Origin: CAVQBP01 sp963848195
Lineage (GTDB): Bacteria > Bacteroidota > Ignavibacteria > Ignavibacteriales > Ignavibacteriaceae
DNA length: 64,000 bases
NCBI GenBank assembly: GCA_963848195.1
Contig: CAWKCY010000002.1
Span: forward strand, 62,001 to 126,000
Direction: 5' to 3'
Shown here: positions 44,225-54,755 of the stretch, piece after piece
Layout: each line of letters starts with the position of its first letter
Position numbering within the stretch: position 1 is the stretch's first letter
Translations under genes and position numbers: made by a program
Notes under the pieces: model-generated
Told to the model about the DNA's origin: nothing
What the model saw: the letters and a program-made list of their open reading frames with translations, nothing else
Database searches by the model: none

Positions 44225-45061
44225 TCATTTTTCAAAATGAATAAAAGTAAAGTAATTAGCAGCTAAAATGTCTGCCGCCTTCTTAGCTTCATCTAAATTA
44301 GGAAAAACTCCGAATAAAGTTGATCCGCTACCGGTCATAAGCGCAAATTCAGCTCCCAAGTCATATAAACTTTGTTTCAATTCTTTAATTTCCGGATATT
44401 TTTCAAACACAATTTCTTCAAAATCATTATTAACCTTATCTTTTAATTCTGAAAAATTATTGATTCCATTATCTATTATAGAATTTAAGCTTAGTTTAGG
44501 CTTTTCAGGTATAACTTTTGAATAAGCCCAGGGAGTTGAAACATGAATGCCTGGATTTATAACCAGGATAGGATAAGGAATTTCAAAATTTATTTTTTTA
44601 AGTATTTCCCCTTTTCCTTGTGCGAAACTTGGCACAGAATTTAAAAAGAAGGGTACATCGGAACCTAATTGAACTGCAATATTAAATAGGTTTTTTCCGG
44701 ATAAACCTAAATTATATAACTTATTTAATGCAATTAAAGTTGATGCTGCGTTAGAACTTCCACCACCTAAACCTGCACCTAACGGAATATATTTTTTAAG
44801 GATAATTTTAACTGAAAAAGTTTTATTTACATATTCTTCAAGCTTTTGTTTTGCTTTTATAATTAAATTATCGGCATTTGAGTTTAGTATCTCAATATTA
44901 CTCTCAAACAAAGATGAATTTGATTTTTGTATTATTAATTCATCATGTAACTGAATTGGATAAAATATTGTTTCAATATTATGATAACCATCGGGACGCT
45001 TAGATAATATATTTAATCCGAAATTAATTTTTGCAAAGGACTTGAGTGTAATTATATCCAT
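44225..45061 (-). CDS. ispE: 4-diphosphocytidyl-2-C-methyl-D-erythritol kinase
   Basis: 278 residues, normal IspE size. GHMP-kinase motifs: FAKINFGLNILSKRPDGYHN at the N-terminus, ATP loop IPLGAGLGGGSSNAASTL, and MTGSGSTLFGVF near the C-terminus. It phosphorylates CDP-ME in the non-mevalonate isoprenoid pathway. Nine bases after the methyltransferase-like gene, so it ends a minus-strand operon. Confidence 0.95.
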   Translation of the reverse strand: MDIITLKSFAKINFGLNILSKRPDGYHNIETIFYPIQLHDELIIQKSNSSLFESNIEILNSNADNLIIKAKQKLEEYVNKTFSVKIILKKYIPLGAGLGGGSSNAASTLIALNKLYNLGLSGKNLFNIAVQLGSDVPFFLNSVPSFAQGKGEILKKINFEIPYPILVINPGIHVSTPWAYSKVIPEKPKLSLNSIIDNGINNFSELKDKVNNDFEEIVFEKYPEIKELKQSLYDLGAEFALMTGSGSTLFGVFPNLDEAKKAADILAANYFTFIHFEK

Positions 45062-45070
45062 TATCAGTGT

Positions 45071-45949
45071 TCATTCATTAAATAGATCTCTTAATTCACT
45101 TATATGCGAAGGATTTGAACCGCAGCATGCTCCAATGAAAGAGGGGCTTTTAACAAAAACTGATTTTAGGATTTTTTGATAATGTCGCGGAGATACTGAA
45201 TTTATTATAATATCATCTGTATAATCCCCGGAACCTAAATTCATATAAACTCCCCAATTATAATTAAACTCCACATCATTCAAAATTGTAAAAAAAACAT
45301 CTGAATTGATACAGTTAAAACTGATTGCCAAAGGTTTGAAGTCTATTATAAAATTAACCGCATCTGTTAATTTAAAACCATCTAATAAACTATTCCCGTT
45401 AATAGAAAATAAACTTAAAACAAATGGTATGTCATTTTTACTGCAGTATTCGCAAATTATTTTGATTTCATCAAAGTGACTGTGGGTTTCGTTAAGAATA
45501 AAATCTACACCATTATCCAGTAATAAATCAATATGTTTGTGGTGATTGTATTCCAGCTCCTCTATCGACAACGTTCTATTTTTCTGATAGCAGTCTTCGG
45601 CTGGAGCATTGGAACCGGCAATAAATACCGGGTAATCAATAACAGCATCTTTGGCAATTTCAACATTCTTCTTTACAAGCTCTTCAGAAGAAAAACCCGA
45701 ATTTCTTGCTGCAGCAGGATTAGTCCTAAAAGTATTAGTTGTAATTATATCAGCTCCGGCTTCTATATATTCTCTATGAATCTCAAGAATAACTTCAGGA
45801 TGCTCTATACATACTTTAGACATCCATAGATTATCATCCTTTCTTTCCGCCTTCTGCTGAAGCAGACTCCCCATTGCACCATCAAGAATTAATGGTCTCC
45901 CGATTCTTCTGGCAAATGAGAAAGGGTTAATTTTACTGTTTAGAAACAT
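45071..45949 (-). CDS. Homocysteine S-methyltransferase-like protein
   Basis: 292 residues. Family motifs: LILDGAMGSLLQQ, EAGADIITTNTFRTN and NETHSHFDE. Zinc-binding cysteines: one in SFNCINSD and the pair in FIGACCGSNPSHI. The fold transfers a methyl group to homocysteine (methionine synthesis or S-methylmethionine salvage). The donor cannot be told from sequence. Overlaps the upstream glycosyltransferase gene by 17 bases. Confidence 0.88.
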   Translation of the reverse strand: MFLNSKINPFSFARRIGRPLILDGAMGSLLQQKAERKDDNLWMSKVCIEHPEVILEIHREYIEAGADIITTNTFRTNPAAARNSGFSSEELVKKNVEIAKDAVIDYPVFIAGSNAPAEDCYQKNRTLSIEELEYNHHKHIDLLLDNGVDFILNETHSHFDEIKIICEYCSKNDIPFVLSLFSINGNSLLDGFKLTDAVNFIIDFKPLAISFNCINSDVFFTILNDVEFNYNWGVYMNLGSGDYTDDIIINSVSPRHYQKILKSVFVKSPSFIGACCGSNPSHISELRDLFNE

Positions 45950-47075
45950 TTACCTTTCGATTTTTAAAATAGAATCCAACTTCATCTATTATTTTATTTA
46001 AGTCAATCATTTTAATACATTCAAGATTGTATGGGCATACCTTTTTCCAGCAGGGAGAACAGAAAAGATTTTCCTGAAAAAGCTTAACTCCGCGATCATA
46101 TAGATCAATTTCTGTCCAGCAGCTTAATCCAAACCATACAATAATGTATTTTTTTAACGCTATTCCAAGATGCATACCGAAAGAATCTCCAGTAATAATT
46201 AAATCCGGTATATTCTCAAAGCAGGCCCCACGTCTTAAACCCATATTCGTTGGAGTATTTACTATCTTCCCTTCAAAATGTGAATAAATCTCTCTGTTTC
46301 TTTCAGTGTCTTCCGGCCCACCCAGAAGAAGAATTTTATATTCTCCAGTTTGTAATAATTTATCAATTAAATAAACATGCTGTTCTATAGTCATTTTTTT
46401 ATTAGGATAAAGATTTGAACATCCTGTATTAAATCCAATAACTAAATCATCATTCATTATCCCCATTTCTTCTTTATAATTATTGATAAATTCGTTTTCT
46501 TCTTCGGAAAAATTGAAAGTATATTCATCCCTCCTGTATTCCAGTTCGAATGTATCAGCAAGATAATCCTGACCGGTCCTTTGATTTACTCTAAATTTAA
46601 GATGATCATCCATTCCGAGATTATAATTGTAAAATGCTCCCTCATTTAAGGGAATAATCTTGCCGTCTTGGTTTAATCCGAAACCAAGTTTTTCTTTTGC
46701 CTTAATAGAATTCGTTAAAGCACAAGCATTTTGAGATTTGTCAACATTCATCACATAATCAAATTCAATTTCGTTCAGAATAGCCAATGATTCGGCATCA
46801 TAAGAATATATCCGGTCAATATATTGGTTGTATAAAAGTAAGGGAGCTGATATTTTCAAAGTTAACCAGTAAATAGTTGATTCGGGAAACTTCCTTTTTA
46901 ATGCGGGAAGCTGTGCAGTAGTCATCAATACATCACCCATGGCATCAAGATTAATTATAAGGATTTTTTTACCTATTGGAATATTATCCTTACATCCATC
47001 CAGCCAGCAGTTGTGATCGGGATAGCAAGGCTTATACCCGGTAAATCTTTTACATGAAGGAACTGGTTTAATCAT
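45933..47075 (-). CDS. Glycosyltransferase family 9 (heptosyltransferase-like), Cys-rich ends
   Basis: 380 residues. GT9 motifs: ILIINLDAMGDVLMTTAQLP at the start of the Rossmann domain, and LIITGDSFGMHLGIALKKY in the donor-binding half. Extra Cys-rich pieces flank the core: CKRFTGYKPCYPDHNCWLDG at the N-terminus and CSPCWKKVCPYNLEC near the end, perhaps a metal or disulphide element. Presumably adds sugar to the envelope glycolipid. Its start overlaps the next GT9 stop by 4 bases. Confidence 0.88.
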   Translation of the reverse strand: MIKPVPSCKRFTGYKPCYPDHNCWLDGCKDNIPIGKKILIINLDAMGDVLMTTAQLPALKRKFPESTIYWLTLKISAPLLLYNQYIDRIYSYDAESLAILNEIEFDYVMNVDKSQNACALTNSIKAKEKLGFGLNQDGKIIPLNEGAFYNYNLGMDDHLKFRVNQRTGQDYLADTFELEYRRDEYTFNFSEEENEFINNYKEEMGIMNDDLVIGFNTGCSNLYPNKKMTIEQHVYLIDKLLQTGEYKILLLGGPEDTERNREIYSHFEGKIVNTPTNMGLRRGACFENIPDLIITGDSFGMHLGIALKKYIIVWFGLSCWTEIDLYDRGVKLFQENLFCSPCWKKVCPYNLECIKMIDLNKIIDEVGFYFKNRKVNVSKQ

Positions 47076-48169
47076 CCTGCAGAAATCTCCATTAACCGTT
47101 TATCCAGAAACGGTTTAAGCTTATTTTTAACTTCTTCAAAATCAATATTTTTCAGATTAGAATTTCGGGTTGATACATACTCAAAGTCAACCCCATAAGG
47201 TGACCAGATCATATCATCTGTATCATGAACATAAATACCAAATACCGGGATATGGAATGCAGCTGCAATATGAACTGCAGCAGTATCCGGTGTAAAAATA
47301 ATACTTAAATTTGATATTATAGCAGCGAACTCATCAAAATTTTCAGAGGAGAATATAGCGGCTTGATTCGTTTTATCATGTATGATATTTTCAGCATAAT
47401 GTAAATCTTTTGGAGCCGTTATAATCAGGATATTTAAATTTATCCCGGCTTGTGCTTTATAAGTTAATAAAAAATCAATTAAAGATTTAAATTTCTCTAC
47501 TCCCCAAAAGCGTGCTTCACTTCCGGCTGAAATATTTATTCCTATCAGAAAATTTTTGCTTGTAAAGGTCTTTTTCAAAAAATCATCTGCTTTTCTCAAT
47601 GAAATATAATCAGGGTAATATCCTATCCAATTCTTTGAATTATCAGCTTTTATATTAAATAATTTAGCTAGCTCAAGCAGCCTGGTTACTATATGCGTAC
47701 TTTTAGAATCTAACTGTGGAACCGTCTTTGTATAAATGATTTTATTCTCTTTCTCTATTCCGAATTTATTCATGGCTTTACTCAAGGCAATTATATAGCT
47801 GACTGTAGTCGAAATATCATAATGTAAATCAACTATGGTATCAATATTTTCTTTTTTTATAAAATTTAAGATTTCATTTATTCCTTTAATTCCTTTTTTG
47901 AAAATAATTATTTCATCTACATCAGGATTATTATTATAGACAAAATAGTTCTTTTTATCTGCCAGTATATGGATTTTAGGATTTAACTTTTTCTTTATTA
48001 AGTGCAGAACAGGTGTAGTTACCAGCGCATCCCCAATCCTATTTAGTCTTATAAATAATATCCTATTGAATTTAACAGGGAGAGCGGGTTTTTTATTCCT
48101 ACTGAATTTCGAAGTAAGTAGTAGTATCCGGAGTAATATATTTTTTAAGAAATTCTCTATACTTTTCAT
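47072..48169 (-). CDS. Glycosyltransferase family 9 (heptosyltransferase-like)
   Basis: 365 residues. N-terminal ILFIRLNRIGDALVTTPVLH and the C-terminal donor-site pattern LSIIFTPDTAAVHIAAAFHI (with Asp for sugar nucleotide) are standard for ADP-heptose:LPS transferases. First gene of a four-gene minus operon (two GT9, methyltransferase-like, ispE) joined by overlaps. Confidence 0.9.
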   Translation of the reverse strand: MKSIENFLKNILLRILLLTSKFSRNKKPALPVKFNRILFIRLNRIGDALVTTPVLHLIKKKLNPKIHILADKKNYFVYNNNPDVDEIIIFKKGIKGINEILNFIKKENIDTIVDLHYDISTTVSYIIALSKAMNKFGIEKENKIIYTKTVPQLDSKSTHIVTRLLELAKLFNIKADNSKNWIGYYPDYISLRKADDFLKKTFTSKNFLIGINISAGSEARFWGVEKFKSLIDFLLTYKAQAGINLNILIITAPKDLHYAENIIHDKTNQAAIFSSENFDEFAAIISNLSIIFTPDTAAVHIAAAFHIPVFGIYVHDTDDMIWSPYGVDFEYVSTRNSNLKNIDFEEVKNKLKPFLDKRLMEISAG

Positions 48170-48217
48170 TACTACATCTTTTGTACTGAAGTTAGGTTTT
48201 ATTAAAAAGTATTCGTT

Positions 48218-48263
48218 AGAAAAAGTACTTTGTGTAACTTTGTGCCTTAGAGACTTTGTGGCT
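48218..48263. repeat. Intergenic phrase also found at 1587-1632
   Basis: AAAAGTACTTTGTGTAACTT then TGTGCCTTAGAGACTTTGTGGC. It differs from the 1587-1632 copy at a handful of positions. Confidence 0.7.
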
Positions 48264-48326
48264 ATTACACTATTTTTAAGCTTTTAATTGCCGCAAAGTA
48301 AGAACAATTAAAATCTACAAAATTTA

Positions 48327-49563
48327 TTAAACTTTTTTCAGTTTTCTGCCGTTAATATTGGGCAGTAAACCCGTAAATAAACCGAGCAAGGGTAAAAATG
48401 CACAAATCTGATAAACAAAAAATATACTGGTCTGATCCGCAAGTTCACCTAAGACAGCTGAACCAATACCCTCCCATTCCAAAAGCAAAGCCGTAAAACA
48501 AACCTGATATCATTCCTACTTTAGCCGGTAATAATTCCTGAGCATATACCAAAATTGCCGGAAATGCAGAAGCTAGTATTACTCCAATACATATTAATAG
48601 TATTGTCGTCCAGAATAAATTAGAATGTGGAAGTAATAAAGTAAAAGGGGCGGAACCAAGAATTGAAAACCATATTATGTATTTCCTTCCGAATCTATCG
48701 CTCAAAGGACCTCCAATCATTGTACCTATTACAATTGCAACAGAAAATATAAATAAATAAAGCTGAGAGTTCTGTACAGAAACATTAAATTTCGATATTA
48801 AATAAAAAGTCAGGTAGCTTGATATGCTTGCAATATAAAAATATTTTGAAAATATTAATACTAATAATATGAATATTGAAAAAAATACCTTTCGCCTTGA
48901 AACAGCAGTATGGATTTCTGTTTTCTTTGACGGAAGTTCTAATTTTATATGAGAAACAGTTTTTTTGTACCAACCTCCTACCTTTGTAAGAACTACCATT
49001 GCAACCAACGCTAATATCGAAAACCAGATAATATTGGATATTCCCGATCCTGTAATTACTATTGCAGCTAACAGAGGACCAATAGATGCTCCTGCTCTTC
49101 CTCCAATCTGAAAAATCGATTGCGCAGTTCCACGATTTTCTTCTGATACTAAATAAGCAACCCGTGCAGCTTCAGGATGAAAGACAGAAGAGCCGACTCC
49201 AATAAGTCCTACTGCAATTAATACCGTCTCGTAACTTTGCGAAAAAGATAGAAGAATTAATCCTATTAGTGTAAATCCCATTCCGGCTGCCAGAGAATAT
49301 GGTTTCGGTTTTTTATCTGTATAGTGTCCTATAACAGGTTGAAATATTGACGCAGTTAGTTGAAATGTTAAAGTAATATATCCTATATGAACAAAATCCA
49401 GTTTAAATGAATCCTTCAATAAAGGATAAATTGCAGGAATAAGGGATTGCATAGCATCGTTAAGTAAATGAGAAAAGCTTATGGCAAAAAGAATAGGCAA
49501 AGCTGCTTTTTTACCTAAATCAGTAATCTTATCTATCTCTTTATTAAAAGTCCCGTTTTTCAT
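48327..49563 (-). CDS. MFS transporter of the Fsr (fosmidomycin resistance) type, late frameshift
   Basis: The intact frame (48445-49563, 372 codons) covers about ten membrane helices: FAISFSHLLNDAMQSLIPAI, IGVGSSVFHPEAARVAYL, IIWFSILGSAPFTLLLPH. It stops after FGMGGYWFSCLR. Dropping one G from GGG at about 48478 restores FGMGGIGSAVLGELADQTSI and two further helices to a stop at 48327, the normal end for this family. It exports small molecules by proton antiport. The frameshift may be a sequence error. Confidence 0.82.
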
Positions 49564-49763
49564 ATTGGAATGATTTAAAATCTGATACTTTAATTATTAA
49601 AAATAATTGCAAAATTAAGCAGAAAAATTAGGAGAGCAAAAAAAATTCAATATAGGGGTGAGAGATTCTATCTCTAAAATAAATAGAGAGGCTGTGTTAA
49701 AAGAGACATAAGAAAAAAAAACACGGCTTTAGCCAAAAAACAGCTTTAAGGTAAACTTCACTT

Positions 49764-51290
49764 TTATTCCATGTAAAATCCCTCAAATTCGGGTTGTCGA
49801 TATTTTAACCAATATTTTTGAAGGATCTTTATCTCATATGGGAACGAAAATAAATTTTTGTTATATCTTAATGCGGAAACCCATTTCATGATTCTTCGCT
49901 GCATATTGCTGAGTTTATAATCAGAGATTGTAGGTGAATAACCATTAAGAACTGTTTCAAAATTATGGATTTTATCTACCATCTTTTTCGTAAGCCAGGG
50001 AGTCAAAGGATTCCGGTGTGTATCAAAGTTCTCCCATGAGGGGCTTAGCCAATCTTCCAATGTCTGCGGATACTTAAACCCAAGTTCTTTTGATTTATTT
50101 AATAAAACCGATTCTTCAGTTGGTACCGGACTAAAAATATATATTATAACTTCGGTTGAAGGATTTATATCTTTTATCTCCTTAATAAATCTAAGATCAT
50201 CATTTATTTGTTTTTCGACTTTTGCTGCAGTTTCAGCCGGAAAACCGAGTATGAACGAATATTCCGGAATTATTTCAAATTTTTTTATCCTTAATGCAAA
50301 CTTTTTAATTTGGTTACCTGTCTGTGTACCTCCTTTATTCATTGCTGCAAGCATTTCATCATTGCCGCTTTCTGCACCAAAGAAGATCATTTTACACCCT
50401 GCATCCCGCATTAATTCAAAGGTTTCGTCGTCATATTTATCCATTGTATCTATTCTGCTCTCACCCCACCAGTTTATATTTTCATGCAGCATTAAGCGGG
50501 AAAATTCAATCACGCGTTTTTCCGATACAAAAAAATTATTATCAAAGAATTCTATTCCATTTATTCCATATTTATTTTTTAAAGTTATGATATCATTATA
50601 AATAACATCAGCCGATTTTGCTTTCCATCGGGCGTTAAAAATAGGTACAATTCCGCAAAAGGAGCATGTAAACGGGCATCCCATACTTGAATGATATGCA
50701 AAAGTCTTACTTCCCATAAATGTCTTGCCAATATAATTTTTTATAGGGTAAAATTTATCTAAGGCATCATATGGCAGGTGCTTCAATAAATTTTGATCCG
50801 GTATGTCTCCTTTTCTGTTCTTTATAATTTTGTTTTCTTTCCGGTAAATTAAATTTTCTATACCTTCTAACGGTTTATCCAGCTCAAGAGCATCGATTAA
50901 TTCCGGAAAAGAATTGTCACCTGGACCGCTAACAATGTAATCAATATATCCTGAATTAATAGAGGATATGTATTGGTTTGAAGCAAAATATCCACCCCAT
51001 ATTATTGTTATCTGTGGATATTCAAATTTAATTTTCTTCGTTATTGGGATAGCCTGTTTAATCTGTGGACCGGGCATTACTGTAGCGGCAAAGTACTTAT
51101 ATTCTCCTGTTAAAATATAATTTTTAATCTTATTCCATGGATCTGTTTCTAAATTACCGTCCACTATTACATATTCGTATTTATCCTGTATTGATGCGGC
51201 TATTTGAAGAATGGAGATTGGTACCCTGTGATTATACCTTCCGCTTCTCGGATTAAAGAAAATTATTTTGTTTCCTTTTACCATGTTCAC
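49764..51290 (-). CDS. B12-binding-domain radical SAM protein
   Basis: 508 residues. N-terminal cobalamin-binding-like Rossmann domain (KIIFFNPRSGRYNHRVPISI; FAATVMPGPQI; IIWGGYFASN) and a radical SAM core with the 4Fe-4S motif CPFTCSFCG (CxxxCxxC), followed by GIEFFDNNFFVSEKRV and MIFFGAESGNDEML. Members modify lipids, polyketides or cofactors; the substrate is unknown. Its neighbours are glycosyl- and methyltransferases, so an envelope or secondary-lipid role is plausible. Confidence 0.85.
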   Translation of the reverse strand: MNMVKGNKIIFFNPRSGRYNHRVPISILQIAASIQDKYEYVIVDGNLETDPWNKIKNYILTGEYKYFAATVMPGPQIKQAIPITKKIKFEYPQITIIWGGYFASNQYISSINSGYIDYIVSGPGDNSFPELIDALELDKPLEGIENLIYRKENKIIKNRKGDIPDQNLLKHLPYDALDKFYPIKNYIGKTFMGSKTFAYHSSMGCPFTCSFCGIVPIFNARWKAKSADVIYNDIITLKNKYGINGIEFFDNNFFVSEKRVIEFSRLMLHENINWWGESRIDTMDKYDDETFELMRDAGCKMIFFGAESGNDEMLAAMNKGGTQTGNQIKKFALRIKKFEIIPEYSFILGFPAETAAKVEKQINDDLRFIKEIKDINPSTEVIIYIFSPVPTEESVLLNKSKELGFKYPQTLEDWLSPSWENFDTHRNPLTPWLTKKMVDKIHNFETVLNGYSPTISDYKLSNMQRRIMKWVSALRYNKNLFSFPYEIKILQKYWLKYRQPEFEGFYME

Positions 51291-51298
51291 TTATTTAA

Positions 51299-52367
51299 TT
51301 ATGCAATACCAATTTTTGAATATATTTCATTGAATTTTTGGGCAGTATCTTCAACGGTAACATGAATTTCCTGATTATAATCGTTCTTTTTGTAAAGCAG
51401 AGTTCTTATTGCATTCAGCATATCCTGATTGATTTTTACATGCAAAAACCTTTTTAGAGTCTGGTAAGAACCCTACATCGAATGAAACTACATAAAGGCC
51501 GCAATATAAAGCTTCAAGAAAAACTAATCCCTGAGACTCATATAGTGATGTGTGAAGAAATATTTTAGATCTTCCCATATAGGTAAATACTTCTTCTCGA
51601 GGTATCTTTCCCGTTAATAAAATATTTTTTGAGAGCTCCTCCCTGTTGATTATTCTTTCAAACTCAGATTTTTGTTCCCCATCTCCAATTAATACCGTCT
51701 TAATAAAAGGGAAATCTTTTTTCAAATTTTGGATTATTTTGATGAACAAAATGTAGTTCTTCAAAGGAATAAAAGAACCAACACCAATCAAGTCGATATC
51801 ACGATCACAATCGGTTATCTTTATACTGCTTGTATTTTCAATCCCAAAAGGAATGATTAAATTGATTTTCGATTTGATAGTTTCATTAAAAATTCTGGAT
51901 GTAAAATATGAACCTGAAGTAATGGTCAAATTGGAAAAATTCAAATACTTCAGATATTTATTTGTTCTCTTTGCATCCTGCCCCATTAAAGAAGCCACAT
52001 GCGGTATTTTAAAAATCTTTGAAAGAAATTGTCCTATAAATGAGCATTCCATAAGCCAAAATGAATGTATACCCTTTACTCTTTCTTTCTTCCTGATTTT
52101 TATAAAGTACTTTATGACATAAATCCATGTAATTAATCTGTGGAAACTCCCTCTTCCTTTTCCGCCGGCAGAAAAAACTTTTATATTATTCCATTGGTAA
52201 ACTTTTTTAACGAAAGGATACTGGAAGCTGATTACAATAATATTTAAAAGAGGATTAACTGAATTAAAATGCTTTGCATATAACTGCAGTGCAGGAATAC
52301 AAGTTGTATCTTCTTCATCCTTCGGAAATCCGGGAACTAAGAAAACTATACTATCTGACAATTTCAT
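51299..52367 (-). CDS. Glycosyltransferase family 4-like, late frameshift
   Basis: The main frame (51375-52367) is a GT4 enzyme: N-terminal domain (VFLVPGFPKDEEDTTCIPAL) and C-terminal donor domain (TVLIGDGEQKSEFERII, SKNILLTGKIPREEVFTYM, KIFLHTSLYESQGLVFLEAL). It stops after YAECNKNSALQKERL. Removing one G near 51445 restores DMLNAIRTLLYKKNDYNQEI and a stop at 51299, so the coding region is about 25 codons longer. Likely adds a sugar in the same pathway as its neighbours. Confidence 0.8.
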
Positions 52368-52409
52368 ATATATTCCAGCCAGCCCGATTAAATTTCGTTA
52401 AGGAGATGC

Positions 52410-52505
52410 AAAGATGTCATCTTTAAAAGAAAAATTATTTTCAATTTTTGTTAAAATGTAAACACAAGTAAACTTATTTTTTTAGAAAATAAAGATGTCA
52501 TCTTT
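52410..52505. repeat. Palindrome-bounded intergenic repeat, copy 1
   Basis: AAAGATGTCATCTTT at 52410-52424 and again at 52491-52505, with AT-rich sequence between (AAAATTATTTTCAATTTTTG, TTAAAATGTAA). It is followed by ACTGATTTTCTTGTAACATCTG. Confidence 0.8.
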
Positions 52506-52530
52506 AATACTGATTTTCTTGTAACATCTG

Positions 52531-53304
52531 TTAATTATTTTTAATTACAATCCATGGAAACGGAGAACTATTTTTTGTAAGGAACCTCGAAAAAATATTT
52601 TGTTTTCCCGGAATATACTTAAAATGAGGTTTATATTTTTCTAGTTCCTCATATGAATGATGAAAGTAAAAGTCTGACATTTGAGGGAAACCAATTTTAT
52701 TATAATAATTATACGTTCTTTTTTGTGCTTTTGACATTTCAGAAGAATTATAAAAAGGTGAATCTATAACATGTATTTCACCATTGTGTTTTGTTAAATA
52801 TAGTAATCGTTCAAATAGATGATGTATATTTCTAAAATACTGGATTGAACTGGCGAGAATAACTATATCAAAATCTCCCAGTTCGAAATAATCTGCAAAT
52901 ATATCGGCATAGAAAAATTTATGATTATTCTGATAACAAAATACTCTCGCTGCCTGTTCCAGTTCAGATTTATTTACATCAACTCCAATCACATAACAGT
53001 CCTGAATCATCGCTATATTATGAGTCAGCCAGCCGTTACCGCATCCTAATTCCATAATATTTAATGGTTTTTCTTTATTTTTTATATATTCCTCAAGCCT
53101 AAGGATGGATTTTTCTCTTATTCTCCATTCCCTAAACAAAGGATGATTTTTGTTTATTGCAGGCAGATTTTTTACAACTTTATCATCATAAATTCTATTC
53201 TCTTTTTTCCTCGTTTTTAGGTATAAACTTTCAAATTCGTTTTTCATATATTCAGACAAATAATAGACACCTTTTTTGATATATAGTTTTTGTTCAGTCA
53301 TCAT
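52531..53304 (-). CDS. Class I SAM-dependent methyltransferase
   Basis: An open frame extends to 53373, but the ATGs at 53304/53301 (MTEQKLYIKKGVYYLSEYMK) just past the previous stop are the sensible start. SAM motifs: ILELGCGNGWL-like NIMELGCGNGWLTHNIAMI, VIGVDVNKSELEQAA and FDIVILASSIQYFRNI. It overlaps the upstream methyltransferase gene by about 11 bases, so the two are co-translated. Confidence 0.85.
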   Translation of the reverse strand: MMTEQKLYIKKGVYYLSEYMKNEFESLYLKTRKKENRIYDDKVVKNLPAINKNHPLFREWRIREKSILRLEEYIKNKEKPLNIMELGCGNGWLTHNIAMIQDCYVIGVDVNKSELEQAARVFCYQNNHKFFYADIFADYFELGDFDIVILASSIQYFRNIHHLFERLLYLTKHNGEIHVIDSPFYNSSEMSKAQKRTYNYYNKIGFPQMSDFYFHHSYEELEKYKPHFKYIPGKQNIFSRFLTKNSSPFPWIVIKNN

Positions 53305-54100
53305 ATTGAGCCGATAGTATAAAATGATCAGCCATTCTGTTAAAGGGAAAGTAACCCGAAAAGTATCTGTCAAATTGATTCAGGCTTCTGAAAAGTACAT
53401 GATGCTTTCGTGGGAAATTTCTCATATAAGGGGGAGGTGTAAATGATGCCAGGCCCTGCAGCTTTATTTTTCTGAAGTTTTTTCCCAATGCCTTTAATAC
53501 TTGACCTGGAGTGTAGTAAAAAGTATTAAAATGTTTTCCTTCAATATGAGATTTCGTCCCATTCTTTTTTAATCTTCGAAATGCTGTTCTAAAATGAAGG
53601 CGAAAAACCAAAGCTAATTCCCATGGACAATACGGAGGCATTAAAACTAAGGTCACTCTTCCATTCTTGTTTAATAGATTTGGAAAATGTTTAGTTATTT
53701 CCGTTAAATCAGGAGAACAGTTTAATCCTCCGAAGTTTGAAAAGATATAGTCAAAAGTACCCTTGTTTAGCTTATCAAGTTCAAAAAATGAACATTGCTG
53801 AATTGAGATGTAATCAGTTAATTGATGCTTTGTAGCTTTATTTTTTAATTGTAAAATCATTCCTTCTGATATGTCTGTTGCATGGACCTTAAACCCATTC
53901 CCGGCAAAGAAAACAGCATCGGTACCGGTTCCTGAATTTAATTCCAAAATTTTATCTCCTTCTCTTAAAAAATTCATTACATGAAGTCTGACCTCCTGCC
54001 TCATAAATCTCAATATTGGGTGTTCTATTTCATAATCATCATAAATCAATGATTGACGTGAAAAAGCTTCTTTTATATTTTGAAGATTATAAGTATCCAT
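53294..54100 (-). CDS. Class I SAM-dependent methyltransferase
   Basis: 268 residues. Motif I KILELNSGTGTDAVFFAGNG, motif II KVHATDISEGMILQL and post-motif TFDYIFSNFGGLNC. The C-terminus is basic (HFRTAFRRLKKNG). Probably modifies a lipid or glycan in the pathway encoded by the neighbouring glycosyltransferase and radical SAM genes. Confidence 0.87.
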   Translation of the reverse strand: MDTYNLQNIKEAFSRQSLIYDDYEIEHPILRFMRQEVRLHVMNFLREGDKILELNSGTGTDAVFFAGNGFKVHATDISEGMILQLKNKATKHQLTDYISIQQCSFFELDKLNKGTFDYIFSNFGGLNCSPDLTEITKHFPNLLNKNGRVTLVLMPPYCPWELALVFRLHFRTAFRRLKKNGTKSHIEGKHFNTFYYTPGQVLKALGKNFRKIKLQGLASFTPPPYMRNFPRKHHVLFRSLNQFDRYFSGYFPFNRMADHFILSAQYDD

Positions 54101-54353
54101 GTCATAAAATTTTTATCAATTAATAGTAACAATTAAATGAGTTTTAGTGACTGGATTTCTGAAAACATTGAATTTTTGTGCTAATGATCATGAGTATGTT
54201 GTTAAATTGTTCTAAATATTTAAAATACTTAAGAATAATTTTTTATAATTTTCAAAAAAATTAACAAAAATAATCTGAATTATTGAAATATTTGTAGGTT
54301 TTGTATTAAATTGCAAAAGTACTTTTTTCAATTATTAAAAAGGGGAGCCGGAT

Positions 54354-54719
54354 TTGCTGCCGAATATTTTAGTCGTGGAAGACGACAAACCTGCTATTGT
54401 TTTATTTGAACATTATTTGAGAAATATTGGAAAAATTGATGTTGCCAATGATGGTGAAATCGCTATTGACCTTATAAATAATAATTCTTATGATCTTATA
54501 CTCATGGATATTAATCTTAGGGGCGATATGGATGGGTTAGTTTTAACTAGATACCTTCGAGATAAGGAAGAATTTAAAAATATTCCGATAATTGCCGTTA
54601 CTGCTTTTGGAAAATACTATAAAGACAATGCTCTTTCGGCTGGATGTAATTATTTTTTAATTAAGCCGTTTGAAAAATCTGAATTATTGGATTTGGTATC
54701 GAAAGCCCTGAATAAATAA
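54354..54719 (+). CDS. Single-domain response regulator
   Basis: 121 residues, receiver domain only. Acidic pocket VVEDD (residues 7-11), phosphoacceptor Asp52 (LILMDINL), Thr83 (AVTAFG) and Lys104 (LIKPF). Starts at TTG (54354) with GGGGAG upstream. No output domain and no kinase nearby, so it acts as a phosphorelay intermediate or allosteric partner for proteins encoded elsewhere. Confidence 0.9.
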   Translation: MLPNILVVEDDKPAIVLFEHYLRNIGKIDVANDGEIAIDLINNNSYDLILMDINLRGDMDGLVLTRYLRDKEEFKNIPIIAVTAFGKYYKDNALSAGCNYFLIKPFEKSELLDLVSKALNK

Positions 54720-54755
54720 GATTTTCTATAATAAATTGGGAAAATTGTATAGCTT

